A stretch of DNA of 20,000 bases, taken from Prorocentrum cordatum (Eukaryota; Sar; Dinophyceae; Prorocentrales; Prorocentraceae). Location of the stretch: positions 122,501 to 142,500 of the forward strand of contig CAUYUJ010019096.1 of assembly GCA_963575745.1 (NCBI GenBank), read 5' to 3'. Position numbers and translations under genes: made by a program. Position 1 is the first letter of the stretch. Each line of letters starts with the position of its first letter. Of the stretch, positions 1 to 9,024 are shown piece after piece. The notes beneath the pieces were generated by a model. That model was not told the origin of the DNA, made no database searches, and was given only the letters and a program-made list of their open reading frames with translations.

Positions 1-980
1 CGCAGACCTTCCCTTCGACGTGCTGGCGCGAGACCGAGTGGCGTGCCTGCGCGGCGCGGCCTGTTTAACACGACGCGCGTGCGCGCAGTTCAGAGGAGTT
101 TACATTCGTAGCCGCCTGATTGTTGCGGCACCGCGCCATATTTGTTTGCGCGGCGCGTAACGCTCTTTTCGGATGCCATTTGCGCGTGTTTTGCATGGGC
201 GGATCGCCTTGGCGCAGCGATGCTTCGCGCGGCGTGGTTCGGCCGCTTTTGCGCGATGATGCGCCCGTGTGCGTGTGTGTTGTCAGAGCGGCTCTGCGTG
301 ACGGCGTGTCCAGTAGCGATTACCATGCCGTTAAGTTTGTTCCTCGTGGGCACGCGGGCCCCCCGCCCCTTTTTCCCTTCTTCGCGGCACGCCAAATTGT
401 TGGAGTGTCTATAAGTTTGTTTCGTTGGGCGCTTGCGCATGTGATTTTTTGTGAGCATTGTTCATTTGTTGTCCACCTTTCGCGCGACCTCTTCTGGTTG
501 CTTTCCCCCTCGTCCACTCGCATTATGTTTTGATGGTGTTTTATTGCGCACGTCTCAAGGTGGAGGGCCCGGTCCGCTCGCGGAGGGCGCGACATTGTTG
601 ACAAATCATACGCGTCGCGCGGTTGTGGTAGAAACCACGGCGCGTGCGTCATGCCGATCTGTTCGCGGCAAGTCCCGCGCACCGCGACCGCGCAGCACTC
701 GGCGTGGCGAGTCTTCGAGCACCGCCACGAAAGCCATAACGCGCGACATGTCGTCGCCCATAGCCTTGCAAGGGCCGCAACATGTGACGCGCTCTTCCGC
801 GCCGCTTCGGGGCGCACTCCTTCGTCTACGTCGTCGCCCTCCCCCTTCCCACGTCCCCCATGTTGTCACCCTCCCTTCTTCCATTTCGTTCTCCTTGTCT
901 CATTATTGCGTCTCCTGGGGTTCTCACGTGGCACACATGGACAACATGTGGTATGTCATGGGTTACTGTCGGGTTGTCAT
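1..980. other. CpG-rich stretch without identifiable gene
   Basis: This stretch is rich in CG dinucleotides and GCGC/CGCG words. Several frames are open on both strands at once (for example over 120-530 and 320-817), which is what GC-rich DNA does by chance. None of the translations shows a domain, a hydrophobic pattern or a codon bias that singles out one frame. I see no tandem repeat, hairpin or splice-like signal that stands out here. Confidence 0.6.
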
Positions 981-1130
981 GGGGGCCTCCTGGGACACTC
1001 TTGAGTCGTATATGGGGCTACCTGGGACATTAGGGGCCATCTTGGGCCGTCGTGAGTTGCCTGGGGGGTATTTTGGTGCCGTCTTGGGCCGCGTTCGCCT
1101 CCATGCTGGTTTTCTTGCTTTGCCTGGGTT
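980..1130 (+). repeat. Degenerate TCTTGGG-type minisatellite, short block
   Basis: Units of the kind GCC-TCTTGGGCC and CCTGGGACA recur at 10-13 base spacing. The same word family builds the longer array at 2270-2990 and the tails of the segmental duplication near 11.2-11.5 kb and 12.3-12.5 kb, so this is a dispersed minisatellite motif. No coding role is apparent. Confidence 0.55.
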
Positions 1131-1139
1131 GGGTCTTCA

Positions 1140-1860
1140 GTTACCCCCAACCCCACTAGGTTTGGTACCAGACCTCCCTTCCACCTCCAACAGGTCTGGT
1201 GGGATGCCCCCCTTCCACGTCGACCAGACCTCCCAGCGGGCCCTCCTCCGGCGAGGTGCAGGGGGCCTCCACCACACTTCCTCTGGTTCTCCTGGAGACC
1301 TCCCCCTGATCCCCCCGAGGGCTTGGGGAGGCCTTCCGGAGGCTTCCCTTGGTTTCCACAAGGTGTGGCGAGAGGCTTCCCACGGCCCCTGGGAGCACCA
1401 GGCGAGGCCTCCCCCAGGCTTCCGGGACGACCAGGGGAGGTCTCTGGGAGGCTTCCCCTGGTTCACCTGGAAGCCTCCGATGAGAGTTCCCGCAGGGGGG
1501 AGGTCTCCTGTGGGAGGCTTTCGGGAGGACCAGGGGAAGCTTCCAGGAGACCTCACCTGGTCCTCCACCAAGTTTCCCCCCGGCGGCCCGGGAGGACCAG
1601 GGGAGGTTTCCAGGGGGCCTCCCCTGGTCTCCCCGGAAGTTTCCCCTTGGAGGGAACCCTGCCAGATTTCGAGGTCTGGGGGAGGCTCCCGGACCCTGGT
1701 CCTCGGGGAGGATTCCCAGCAGGCTTGCAAGGACCAGAAAAAGCTTCTGGGAGACCTCCCAGCCCCCTTCTGGAAGTTTGCGGGAGGCCCCCAAGAGGAC
1801 CAGGGGAGGTCCCCCGGCGGTCTCCCCCAGATTCCAGGAGGTCGTCAGGACACCGCTAGG
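1140..1860. repeat. Palindromic minisatellite (GACCAGGGGAGG hairpin units)
   Basis: The core word GACCAGGGGAGG and its complement CCTCCCCTGGTC alternate through 700 bases, together with GGGAGGCTTCC and GGAAGTTTCC. One unit is a perfect hairpin: arms 1595-1606 and 1618-1629 (12 bp) around an 11-base loop. Similar units start near 1429, 1528 and 1798. The repeat is self-complementary, so both strands stay open and give Gly/Pro/Arg-rich translations of about 180-210 residues. I regard these as repeat translations, not genes. Confidence 0.7.
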
Positions 1861-2270
1861 AGGCTTACTCTTCGGGGCCCTGAGGCCAGTGGATCACCGG
1901 ATGCAGTGCAGCTACGGTGGCGACGGCAGCAGAGTCGCGTTCAGCCTCGGCGAAACATTTGCCGCGCGTTTCCAAGCTGGGTGGCTGGTTGGGGGCCTCC
2001 GACGGCCACGCCGGGACGTTTGAACTTTGGGTCTTTCCGCTCCAAGAAAACATGGTGGACGTAAGGAAACTTCTGGTTCCTTAATAAATGCCCCCCGGGG
2101 GGCCTCGATGGTCCCAAAGTGCGAGACATCTGTCGATCCACCAAATTTAATAAGGAATTGTTGTCGCTTCGCGAATCCCCACCAGCCCATCCAGAAACGA
2201 TGCCCAGAGGAATTGCCTCGATCAGAGAAGTGGGCAGCACACAGAGGAAGCCATTATGAGACATCTTGGG
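1861..2270. other. Low-repeat spacer with a 14-bp GC palindrome
   Basis: This is mixed-composition DNA between two minisatellites, less GC-rich from about 2040. It contains a perfect 14-base palindrome, GCCCCCCGGGGGGC, at 2090-2103. Short open frames exist on both strands, but none is convincing. I see no gene. Confidence 0.5.
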
Positions 2271-2990
2271 ATATCTTGAGCCATCTTGGAGGTCATTTTG
2301 GGCTCTCCCAGACGCTCTTGGAGTCATCTTAATCCGTGCCCCCCCCCAAGAGGCCTCCATGTGGCTAAAACCTGTGTAGAATCAATGATTAGGCATTCTC
2401 GCCGAGGCCTCTTGGAGCATCTTGGGTGCATCTGGGGGGGCTCTTGGGGCCTCTTGGGGGTCTCTTGGGGGCCTCCGGGGGGCCTCTGGGGGCCTCTTGG
2501 GGCCATTTTGGGGCCATCTTGGGACCTCTTGGGGCTTCCTGGGCGCTTCTTGGGGCCATCTTGGAGGAGATCGATCAAACAAGAGGGGGGGTTTAATTAG
2601 CGTCCCCCCTCGGAAGCCCCTAAAATCGCCTCTTGGACCCCTCTTGGAACGCTCTTGGAGTGCTCTTGGGCGCTCTTGGGGCCGTCTTGGGGCTCTTTTG
2701 GGGCTCTCTTGGGCCATCTTGGAACCATCTCCAGGCCTCGGATGGCCATCGGAAGCGAAAAGGCGAGAAAGCAAAAATCATTGATTTTCCTTAGGTTTTG
2801 GGACGATTTTGGCCTCTTCGGGGCCTCCTTGGGGAGCTGTTTGGCCACTTGGAGTTATCTTGGGGCCGTCTTTGGGCTTCTTGGAACCATCTTAGGAGCC
2901 ATCTCGAGCGATCTTGCGCTATCTTGAGCCATCTTGGAGCTCATCTTGGGTTCTCTGAGGCGCTCTTGGAGCCGTCTTGGGCCATCTGGG
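2270..2990 (+). repeat. Degenerate TCTTGGGGCCA minisatellite array
   Basis: About 700 bases are built of 10-13-base units such as CTCTTGGGGC, CCATCTTGGGG and CGCTCTTGGAG. Two AT-richer islands interrupt the array (about 2365-2400 and 2755-2800); they carry the inverse 11-mers AATCAATGATT and AATCATTGATT. Open frames on the plus strand (LLGPSWG-type) and minus strand (PKRPQE-type) are direct translations of the repeat and should not be called genes. Confidence 0.75.
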
Positions 2991-3028
2991 ACGCTCTAAC
3001 TACCCGCGGCCCCCCCCGTCCAGGTCCA

Positions 3029-3050
3029 GGGGAGGGGGTAGGGGGAGGGG
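3029..3050 (+). other. G-quadruplex motif
   Basis: Four G runs of 4, 5, 5 and 4 bases are separated by loops of 1, 2 and 1 base (A, TA, A). This fits a canonical intramolecular G-quadruplex on the plus strand. The last run overlaps a perfect 10-bp inverted repeat, GGGGAGGGGT at 3042-3051 and its complement at 3054-3063, so hairpin and quadruplex would compete. Confidence 0.65.
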
Positions 3051-3137
3051 TAAACCCCTCCCCAAGGGGAAGAGGGAGGGGGGAAGAGGATCTGCTCTAG
3101 ACCACCTACGCCCAGGGGCTGGTGGGATTCCTGGGGT

Positions 3138-3160
3138 CCCAAGTAAGGTCCTTACTTGGG
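3138..3160. repeat. Perfect 23-base inverted repeat
   Basis: CCCAAGTAAGG at 3138-3148 and CCTTACTTGGG at 3150-3160 are exact complements around a single T. The right arm begins a diverged direct repeat, CCTTACTTGGGT at 3150 and again near 3187, which leads directly into the 9-bp array. Confidence 0.8.
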
Positions 3161-3204
3161 TGCCTGGCGGTCCCAGAATTCAGGGCCTTACTTGGGTCCT
3201 CGGC

Positions 3205-5172
3205 GGTCACAGGTCCCACAGGTTCCACAGGTCCCACGTGTCCCAGATGTCCCACAGGTCCCATAGGTCCCACGGGTCCCGCAGGTCTCGAAGGTCTCGC
3301 CGGTCCCGCAGGTCCCGCAGGTCCCGCAGGCCCAGGTCCCACAGGCCGCACAGGTGCCACAGGTGCCACAGGTCCCGGAGGTCCCGCAGGTCCCGCAGGT
3401 CCCACAGGTCCCACAGGTCCCTCAGGCCCAACAGATCCCACCGGTCCCAAGGTCTTGCAGGTGTCACAGGTCCCGCAGGTCCCACAGGTCCCACAGGTCC
3501 TACAGGTCTTACAGGTCCCACAGGACCCACAAGTCGCAAAGAAGGTGCCAAAGGTCCCACAGGTCTCGCAGGTCCTACAGGTCCCACACGTCCCACAGGT
3601 CCCAAGGGTCCCACAGGCCTCGCGGGCCCCACAGGTCCCACAGGCCCCACAGGTCCCACATGTTTCACATGTCCCATAGGTTCCGCAGGTTCCGCAGGTC
3701 CCGCGTGTCGCGCAGGTCTCGCAGGTCCTGCAGGCCCCGCAGGCCCGCAGGTCCCGCAGGTCCCACTGGGTCCCACAGGTCCCACAGGTCCTACAGGTCC
3801 CACAAGCCCCACAGGTCCCGCAGGCCCCACAGGATCCACAGGGTCCGTATTTCCCACAGGTCTCGCAGGTCGCGCAGGACCCGCCAGTCCCGCATACTCC
3901 ATAGGCCCCGCAGGCCCCGCAGGTCCCACAGGTCCCACATGCAGGTCCCGCACGTCCCACAGGTTCCGCAGGCCCCACGGGTCTTACAGGTTTTAAAGGT
4001 CTCGCAGGTCCCGCATGTCCCGCAATTCCCACAGGTCCCGTAGGTCCCAGAAGACCCATATGTCTAACAGGTTCCACAGGACCCGCAGGTCCCGCAGGTC
4101 CGCAGGTGCCACAGGTCCCACAGGTATGAATGACCCCACAGGTTTCACAGGTTCTCGCAGGTCCACCGGTCGCACATGTCCCGCACCCGCAGCTCTCACA
4201 GGTCCCACAGGTTCCGCAGGTCTCCCAGGTCCCTCAGGTCCCACAGGTCCCACAGGCCCCCGGGTCCCACAGGTCCCGCAGGTCCGACAGGTCCCGCCGC
4301 CAGCACAGGTCCCACGAGTCCCACAAGTCCCGCAGGTCGCGCAGGTCCCACAAATCCCGCAGGCCCAGCATATCCCACATGTCCCACAAGTCCCACATGC
4401 CCCACATGTCCCACAGGTCCTACAAGTCCCGCAAGCCCCGCAGGCCTCGTAGGTCTGGCAAGTCCCGCAGGCCCCGCAAGTCCCAGTCCCCCCAGGTCCC
4501 ACATGCCCCGAAGGCCCCACAGGTCCCACAGGCCCGATAGGGCTTACAGGTCCTACAAGGGCCACGGGGTCCGCAGGTCCCGCAGGTTCCGCAGGACCCG
4601 CAGGTCCCACAGGTTTCGCAGGTCGCGCAGGTCCCGCATGTCCCACACGTCCCACAGGCGACGCATGCCCCACAGGCCCCTCAGGCCCTACAGGTCCCAC
4701 AGGCCCCACAGGTCCACCCAGCCCCTCCGGTCCCACAGGTCCCACAGGTCCCACATGTCGCGCCGGTCCCGCAGGCCCCGCAAGTTCCGCAGGTCCCACG
4801 GGGCCTACAGGTGCCACAGGCGCCACAGGTCCCACTGGTATCGCAGGTCCTGCAGGTCCCACAGGTCCTACGAGTCCCTCAGGTCCTACAGGTCCGACAG
4901 GTCAGGCAGGTGTCGCAGGTGGCGCAAGCCCCGCAGGTCCCACAGGTCCCACGGTCTCGCAGGGACGACAAGTTTTGCAATTTCGAAGGCCCCACAGGTC
5001 CCACCAGGCCCACGCGTCCCACAGGTCCCAAGGGTCCCACAGGTCTCGCAGGTCCCTCAGGTCCCACAGCTACCGCAGCCCGCACAGCTCCCACAAGTTC
5101 CACAGGGCTCACGCTCCCAACATTTCTCCCAATTCCGGCAGGTTCCACAGGTCCCGCAGGTCCCACAGGTCA
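3205..5172 (+). repeat. 2-kb tandem array of a 9-bp unit (CCCACAGGT), collagen-like in translation
   Basis: Roughly 200 units of consensus CCCACAGGT run for nearly 2 kb, with short interruptions near 4125 and 4965-4995. Because 9 is a multiple of 3, all six frames translate into tripeptide repeats. On the plus strand these are Pro-Thr-Gly (collagen-like GPT/GPA), Pro-Gln-Val and His-Arg-Ser; on the minus strand Thr-Cys-Gly, Pro-Val-Gly and Leu-Trp-Asp. The commonest variants are CCCGCAGGT and CTCGCAGGT, so the main variable site is a CpG/CpA alternation, as expected of methylated DNA losing CpGs. Long open frames in every direction argue against a specific gene. A collagen-like protein read as GPT cannot be excluded. 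Confidence 0.9.
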
Positions 5173-5361
5173 CCTTTGGTGTTATTAAGATGGTTCCTGG
5201 GGTGATGTTTGCAAGGCGAAGGCGCGTGTAATTGCATGCGCTGCGCGCAGTGCAGAGTGAACCGTGAGTGCAAGTGCGAAACGCTGCCATGTAAATTTGG
5301 GATTGCGCCCGTCCTGGAATCTTTTTGTGAACTTGCGGTTGCGGTGGTTTCCATCGTGGTC
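5173..5361. other. Spacer between two tandem arrays
   Basis: This is unique sequence of moderate GC with words such as GTGAGTGCAAGTGCG. No gene or hairpin stands out. Open frames crossing it come from the flanking arrays. Confidence 0.5.
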
Positions 5362-5970
5362 AGATAGCGCCCCCACCCACAGCGCAGCCTTTGTGGTGTC
5401 GAGATGGCACGCCTGCCACGTTTTGAGCACTCCCTGTGGTGCCGGAGGTGTGCCACACCCGCCACGTTTTGCGAGCTCGAAGCGGACAGCAGTCGCACCC
5501 ATAGCGCATCCCCTGCGGTGTCGAGGTTGTGTCACGCCTGCCACGTTGTGCGAGCCCGAAACGGATAGCGCTCCCACCCCTAGCGCGTCCCTTTCTGGTG
5601 TCGAGGAAGTGCCACGTGTGCCACGCTTTGCGAGCCCGACACGGATAGCGTTCCCATCCCCCTGCTCATCCCTTTGTGGTGTCGAGGGTGTGCCACACTT
5701 GCCACGCTTTGCGAGCCCGACACGGATAACGCTCCCACCCCCAGCGCGTCCCCTTCTGGTGTCGAGGGTGTGCCACGCCTGCCACGCTGTGCGAGCCCGA
5801 CACGGATAGCGCTCCCACCCCCAGCTCACCCCTTTGTGGCGTCGAGGGTGTGCCACGCCTGCCACGTTGTGCGAGCCCGACACGGATAGCGCCCCCACCC
5901 CCAGTTCAGCCCTTGTGGTGTCGAGGGTGTGTCACACCTGCCATGCTTTGCGAACCCGAAACGGATAGGT
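5362..5970 (+). repeat. ~80-bp satellite, about seven copies
   Basis: The word GCGAGCCCGA, preceded by CTGCCACGCT and followed by CACGGATAGCG, recurs at 5471, 5550, 5630, 5711, 5791, 5871 and 5950, a period of 79-81 bases. Each unit also carries GTGGTGTCGAGGGTGTGCCAC. The left copies are more diverged than the central ones. Since 80 is not a multiple of 3, reading frames rotate between copies, and the Cys/His/Arg-rich open frames on both strands are repeat translations. Confidence 0.9.
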
Positions 5971-6516
5971 CCCAGGGCCCCTTCAGAATTGGCACGGGGT
6001 CAGCGCCGACCCAGTGCACCCGCACGGAGTTCCGAAAGTGTATGTTTCGGAGGTCGATAGACCCCCTACCCTGACACGTCGATTGGCGCATTGGCCGTTC
6101 TCGGTTCGCGAGAGGGCGTCGCGGCCGTCATTTTTGCGGGTCCAGGTCCGTCGGTTTCGGTCGTATGTTTTTTCATTAAAGGGTGGTTTACTAAAGGGAG
6201 GTTTTTTCCACCGCCGAATGTTTCGATATCGCTGGTCTCCCTTGCACAGGGCAGACGGTTTGACGCCATCCCCTCTTGGGCCTCCTAGGGCCGTCTTTGG
6301 GGCTCTGCGCCTTAAAAGGCCGCGGACAGGCTGATCGAGGGGTTCGAGATGTTCGGAGGCGTTCCAAAGGGGGCCTCGGAAGTTTCCGGGGTCAGGCTGC
6401 TGTCCGGCAGCCGCAGAGCCTGAGAAGGGGGGGGCGGCCGAGGCATCCCGAGCGAAGGGCGCTTCCTGGCCTGACAGGGGGCATGCGAGAAGAGTGCGAA
6501 AAGGCCTCCAGCGTTA
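5971..6516. other. Unassigned low-copy sequence
   Basis: No gene is recognised. Visible details are a direct repeat TTAAAGGGTGGTTTACTAAAGGGAGG near 6176-6203 (two related 11-base words), a short TCTTGGGCC-type block at 6270-6310 and a 6-bp hairpin GGCTGC/GCAGCC at 6395-6412. Short frames are open on both strands without distinguishing features. Confidence 0.45.
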
Positions 6517-6672
6517 AGTATGGCGTGTCCCCCTCCAGGGGCATTTTGGACGACAAATTAAAAATACCCCGAGAGTGCACCAACAATGGTCAAACATTGT
6601 AAAACATGTCCCCCGATTATATGTTTTAACCATTTTTGAGTATTCCTCCTGCAGAGGGACACGCCCGACTTC
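6517..6672 (+). mobile_element. TIR element copy A (MITE/introner-like), 156 bp
   Basis: The left end reads GTATGGCGTGTCC then CCTCCAGGGGCATTTTGG and the GACGACAAAT box. The right end, read inwards on the minus strand, is GTCGGGCGTGTCCCTCTGC, then AGGAGGAATACTCAAA. These are the two end types of a family seen five times in this window. The interior has small hairpins (ACAATG/CATTGT and AAAACAT/ATGTTTT). A GT lies one base inside the left tip, and TATTCCTCCTGCAG lies near the right tip, so it could act as an intron. It contains no open frame that could encode a transposase. No certain target-site duplication is visible. Confidence 0.75.
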
Positions 6673-6814
6673 ACTCCAACGTCCTGAAGAGGACCGGGGA
6701 GAGCTGGCAACCACTGGGGCCGCCTGGAGGCCCGGGCCCAAGGACCCACAGCAGGCAGCCCGGCAGGGAAGGGCGGCAGCGGCAGCTCCACCGCCCCGCG
6801 TCGTCACAGGCAGG

Positions 6815-7290
6815 GGATCGCAAGCTCCTCGAAGTCTCTCTGTGGCCAGAGGCCCACGCATGGGGGCCAAGACGCCAAGATGAGCCGGAAGACGAGGAAG
6901 AGAGGGGAGGAGGAGGAGGAGGAGGAGGAGGAGGAGGAGGAGGAGGAGGAGGAGGACGAAGAGGAGGAGGAGGAGGAGGAGGAGGAGGAGGAGGAGGAGG
7001 AGGAGGAGGAGGAGAGAGAGGGGGGCCAGGACGCCCAGAGCAAGTCCCGCGCTCCTCATCCCTCCTCCCTCCCCTCCCGCGCAGAGGATCGCAAGCTCCT
7101 GGAAGTCTCTCTGGCCAGAGGCCCACACATGGGGGCCAAGCCGCCCAGAGCAAGTCCCTCGCTCCTCATCCCTCCTCCCTCCCCTCCCGCGCAGAGGATC
7201 GCAAGCTCCTTGAAGTCTCTCTGGCCAGAGGCCCACACACGGGGGCCAAGCCGCCCAGAGCAAGTCCCTCGCTCCTCCGTCCCTCCCTCC
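6815..7290 (+). repeat. 110-bp tandem repeat, split by a GGA tract
   Basis: The unit starting GATCGCAAGCTCCT, followed by GAAGTCTCTCTGGCCAGAGG and GGGGCCAAGCCGCCCAGAG, occurs at 6815, 7087 and 7197. The last two are exactly 110 bases apart. The first copy is interrupted after its GGGGCCAAGACGCC by the GGA tract at 6896-7020, after which the unit resumes. The Glu-rich and Gly-rich frames across the region are therefore translations of simple sequence. Confidence 0.8.
6896..7020 (+). repeat. (GGA)n microsatellite
   Basis: About 120 bases of nearly pure GGA, with a GACGAAGAG interruption near 6956. It is entered through AAGATGAGCCGGAAGACGAG; a related entry word, AAGATGAGCCAAACGAGG, precedes a shorter GGA run at 7430-7475. 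Translations are poly-Glu, poly-Gly/Arg or poly-Ser depending on the frame. Confidence 0.9.
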
Positions 7291-7620
7291 CCCCTCCCCG
7301 CCAGACCCTGGCCCCTCTACGGGCCCCCGGGGTTCCCCGACAGGGGTGGTGCGGTGCGGCCACCGTGCCGAGCACGCTGTCCAGACGCAAGGCCCCTCAG
7401 AGTTCTCAGCAGCTCGGCAGTTTGGTCCAAGATGAGCCAAACGAGGAGGAAGAGAGGGGGGGAGGAGGAGGAGGACAAGCTAGGTGCGCTCGCGTCAACA
7501 TCTGACATCCTACCCCTCCCTCCCATCCCTTCCCATTGAGCTACTTCATTGTCCTCTCACCGAATCGGGCTTCGCATCTGACCCTGTTACCTAAGAGGGA
7601 AAGGAGGAGGACGACGGCGC
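7291..7620. other. Unassigned sequence after the 110-bp repeat
   Basis: This is mixed GC-rich sequence with a short GGA run at 7455-7475. No frame stands out and no structural signal was found. Confidence 0.4.
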
Positions 7621-7621
7621 G

Positions 7622-7735
7622 ATGAAAACGAAGACGACGACGACGAAGACGACGACGACGACGACACACCACGACGACGACGACGACGGCGGCGACGACG
7701 ACGACGACGACGATGAGGACGACCGGCGACGAAGA
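7622..7735 (+). repeat. (GAC)n / (ACGACG)n microsatellite
   Basis: About 110 bases of GAC/ACG triplets with a few GAT, GGC and CAC variants. It translates as Lys/Thr then Asp-rich on the plus strand and Val- or Ser-rich on the minus strand. No gene is implied. Confidence 0.85.
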
Positions 7736-7752
7736 CGGGACGCCGCCCAAAA

Positions 7753-7769
7753 GGGGGGGGGGGGGGGGG
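7753..7769 (+). repeat. G17 homopolymer
   Basis: Seventeen consecutive G residues follow AAAA and precede CTTTCTGCGG. The length is likely to vary and is a potential sequencing or assembly error site. Confidence 0.85.
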
Positions 7770-7879
7770 CTTTCTGCGGCCCCAAAAATCAACGAATCGA
7801 CACCGGATGTGTAATCACCTCCAATGTTTTTGCCGGGGATCATTTTCTAGATTTGGGGCTTCTTAAAAAGAATCGAAAA

Positions 7880-8075
7880 CGTCGGCGCTGCAGCGGGAGC
7901 ACGTTTTGGAACAACGAGAGGCGCAGAAAGTGGGCCAGCGCTGCAGCGGGAGCACGATTCGGAACGAGCGGGAGCGCGGAAATGAGGCCAGCGCTGCAGC
8001 GGGAACACGATTCGGAAGGAGCGGGAGCCCGAAAATTAGGCCAGCGCCTCAGCGAGAGCAGCATTTTAGAAAAAA
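7880..8075 (+). repeat. 53-bp tandem repeat, about four copies
   Basis: GCGCTGCAGCGGGAGCACG starts at 7885, 7938 and 7991, with a degenerate last copy at about 8044; each step is 53 bases. The rest of the unit is close to TTCGGAACGAGCGGGAGCGCGGAAATGAGGCCA. Copies differ by substitutions rather than length. With 53 not divisible by 3, a repeated protein is unlikely. Confidence 0.85.
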
Positions 8076-8201
8076 ACACAAGCGAAAACCCAACTCCGGG
8101 GAATCCTGTGTGTAAAAAAAACAGTACGCGGGGGGGTGCCGAACATCTTCCGGACGCCATCAGGGGAAGTGGGAGAGTAGTATTCATATTGTGTAATTGT
8201 G

Positions 8202-8508
8202 GAGGAGGAGGAGGAGGAGGAGGAGGAGGAGGAGGAGGAGGAGGAGGAGGAGGAGGAGGAGGGAGGAGGAGGAGGAGGAGGGAGGAGGAGGAGGGGGAGG
8301 AGGAGGAGAGAGGAGGAGGGAGGAGGAGGGGGGAGGAGGAGGAGGAGGAGAGAGGAGGAGGAGGAGGAGGAGAGAGGAGGAGGAGGAGGAGGAAGGAGGA
8401 GAGGAGGAGGAGGAGGAGGAGGAGGAGGAGGAGGAGGGGAGGAGCATGAGGAGGAGCATGAGGAGGAGGAGGAGGAGGAGGAGGAGGAGGAGGAGGAGGA
8501 GCAGCAGC
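8202..8508 (+). repeat. (GGA)n polypurine tract, ~305 bp
   Basis: Nearly 305 bases of GGA/GAG with rare interruptions (GAGAGG, GGGGG and two CAT islands near 8446 and 8458) and no pyrimidine over long parts. It can form triplex (H-DNA) or R-loop structures. The Glu, Gly/Arg or Ser/Pro/Leu-rich frames over it are artefacts of the repeat. Confidence 0.95.
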
Positions 8509-8534
8509 TCGGGAGTCCATGAGTTCGTTCCGAT

Positions 8535-8680
8535 TCTTCCGATTCGATTCGATTCGATTTCGATGGTTTCCGATTCCGATTCGATTCGACTTCGGATTCC
8601 AATTTGGTCTCCGATGTCTCAGTATGGAGAGGTATTGCTCTGCAGATTTCCGCGGGTTCGACTTTTTGCGGAGTTCCCAT
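8535..8680 (+). repeat. Dispersed repeat family H, copy 1
   Basis: The block begins with GATTCGATTCGATTTCGATGG, followed by TTCCGATTCC and a GGATTCCAATTTGGTCTCCG segment. It continues with TCTCAGTATGGAGAGG. It matches 17362-17497 in the same orientation with scattered substitutions (GGATTCCCATTTGGGCTCCG; TCTCACTGGAGGCATT). The similarity goes beyond the simple GATTC repeat, so this is a real dispersed family of about 140 bp. It has no coding content that I can support. Confidence 0.7.
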
Positions 8681-8780
8681 CAGGGGCCTTTCGCCGAGCT
8701 ATCGGCGACGTGTCGCCGATTCCACGCGCACCCGCCGATCCTTCTTGGACGTCCAGAATGGGTACGGCAGGTTCGCGTCG

Positions 8781-8859
8781 TGTTGACCGGCGGCGACCCC
8801 GCTGGTGGCGTTCAACGTTGACCGCCGGTGGCGTTCAACGTTGAACCTGGCGGCGACCC
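8781..8859 (+). repeat. 23-bp direct repeat with TTCAACGTTGAA palindrome
   Basis: GGTGGCGTTCAACGTTGA starts at 8804 and again at 8827, 23 bases apart. The second copy contains the perfect 12-base palindrome TTCAACGTTGAA. The cluster is bracketed by two related words, GTTGACCGGCGGCGACCC at 8782 and TTGAACCTGGCGGCGACCC at about 8841. Further GTTGAACG/GATCGTTC words continue to 8912. Palindromic sites of this kind can be protein-binding sites, but nothing here shows that. Confidence 0.7.
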
Positions 8860-9024
8860 AGAATCGGTCGATGTTGAACGATTGGACGTTGCAGGGACCG
8901 CCGATCGTTCAAGATTAAGCGATCCACGCAGTGTGAGAAACCCACGCCGTGGTCGTCACGACGCCAACCTGCCGTACGAACAAAACTGGGTACAATGCCC
9001 AACAACAAATGGGCCTCTGTCTCT

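Noticed and set aside
451-2064. 537-residue open frame on the plus strand
   Set aside because: It crosses CpG-rich DNA and a self-complementary minisatellite; the opposite strand is open over much of the same span, and no domain is visible.
2270-2960. Dinoflagellate spliced-leader-like words (GAGCCATCTTGG)
   Set aside because: They do not match the spliced leader and are ordinary units of the TCTTGGGG minisatellite.
2977-5231. Collagen-like and Cys/Gly-rich proteins of 300 or more residues on both strands
   Set aside because: All six frames are open because the unit is 9 bases long; no start, signal peptide or non-repeat domain supports a gene.
3205-5970. CRISPR array
   Set aside because: Repeats are contiguous with no unique spacers of constant length.
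6335-6360. GGTTCGAGATG, similar to a tRNA B box
   Set aside because: No cloverleaf can be built around it.
6636-8520. Poly-Glu, poly-Gly, poly-Ser and poly-Pro proteins
   Set aside because: They are translations of GGA and GAC tracts, with competing frames on both strands.
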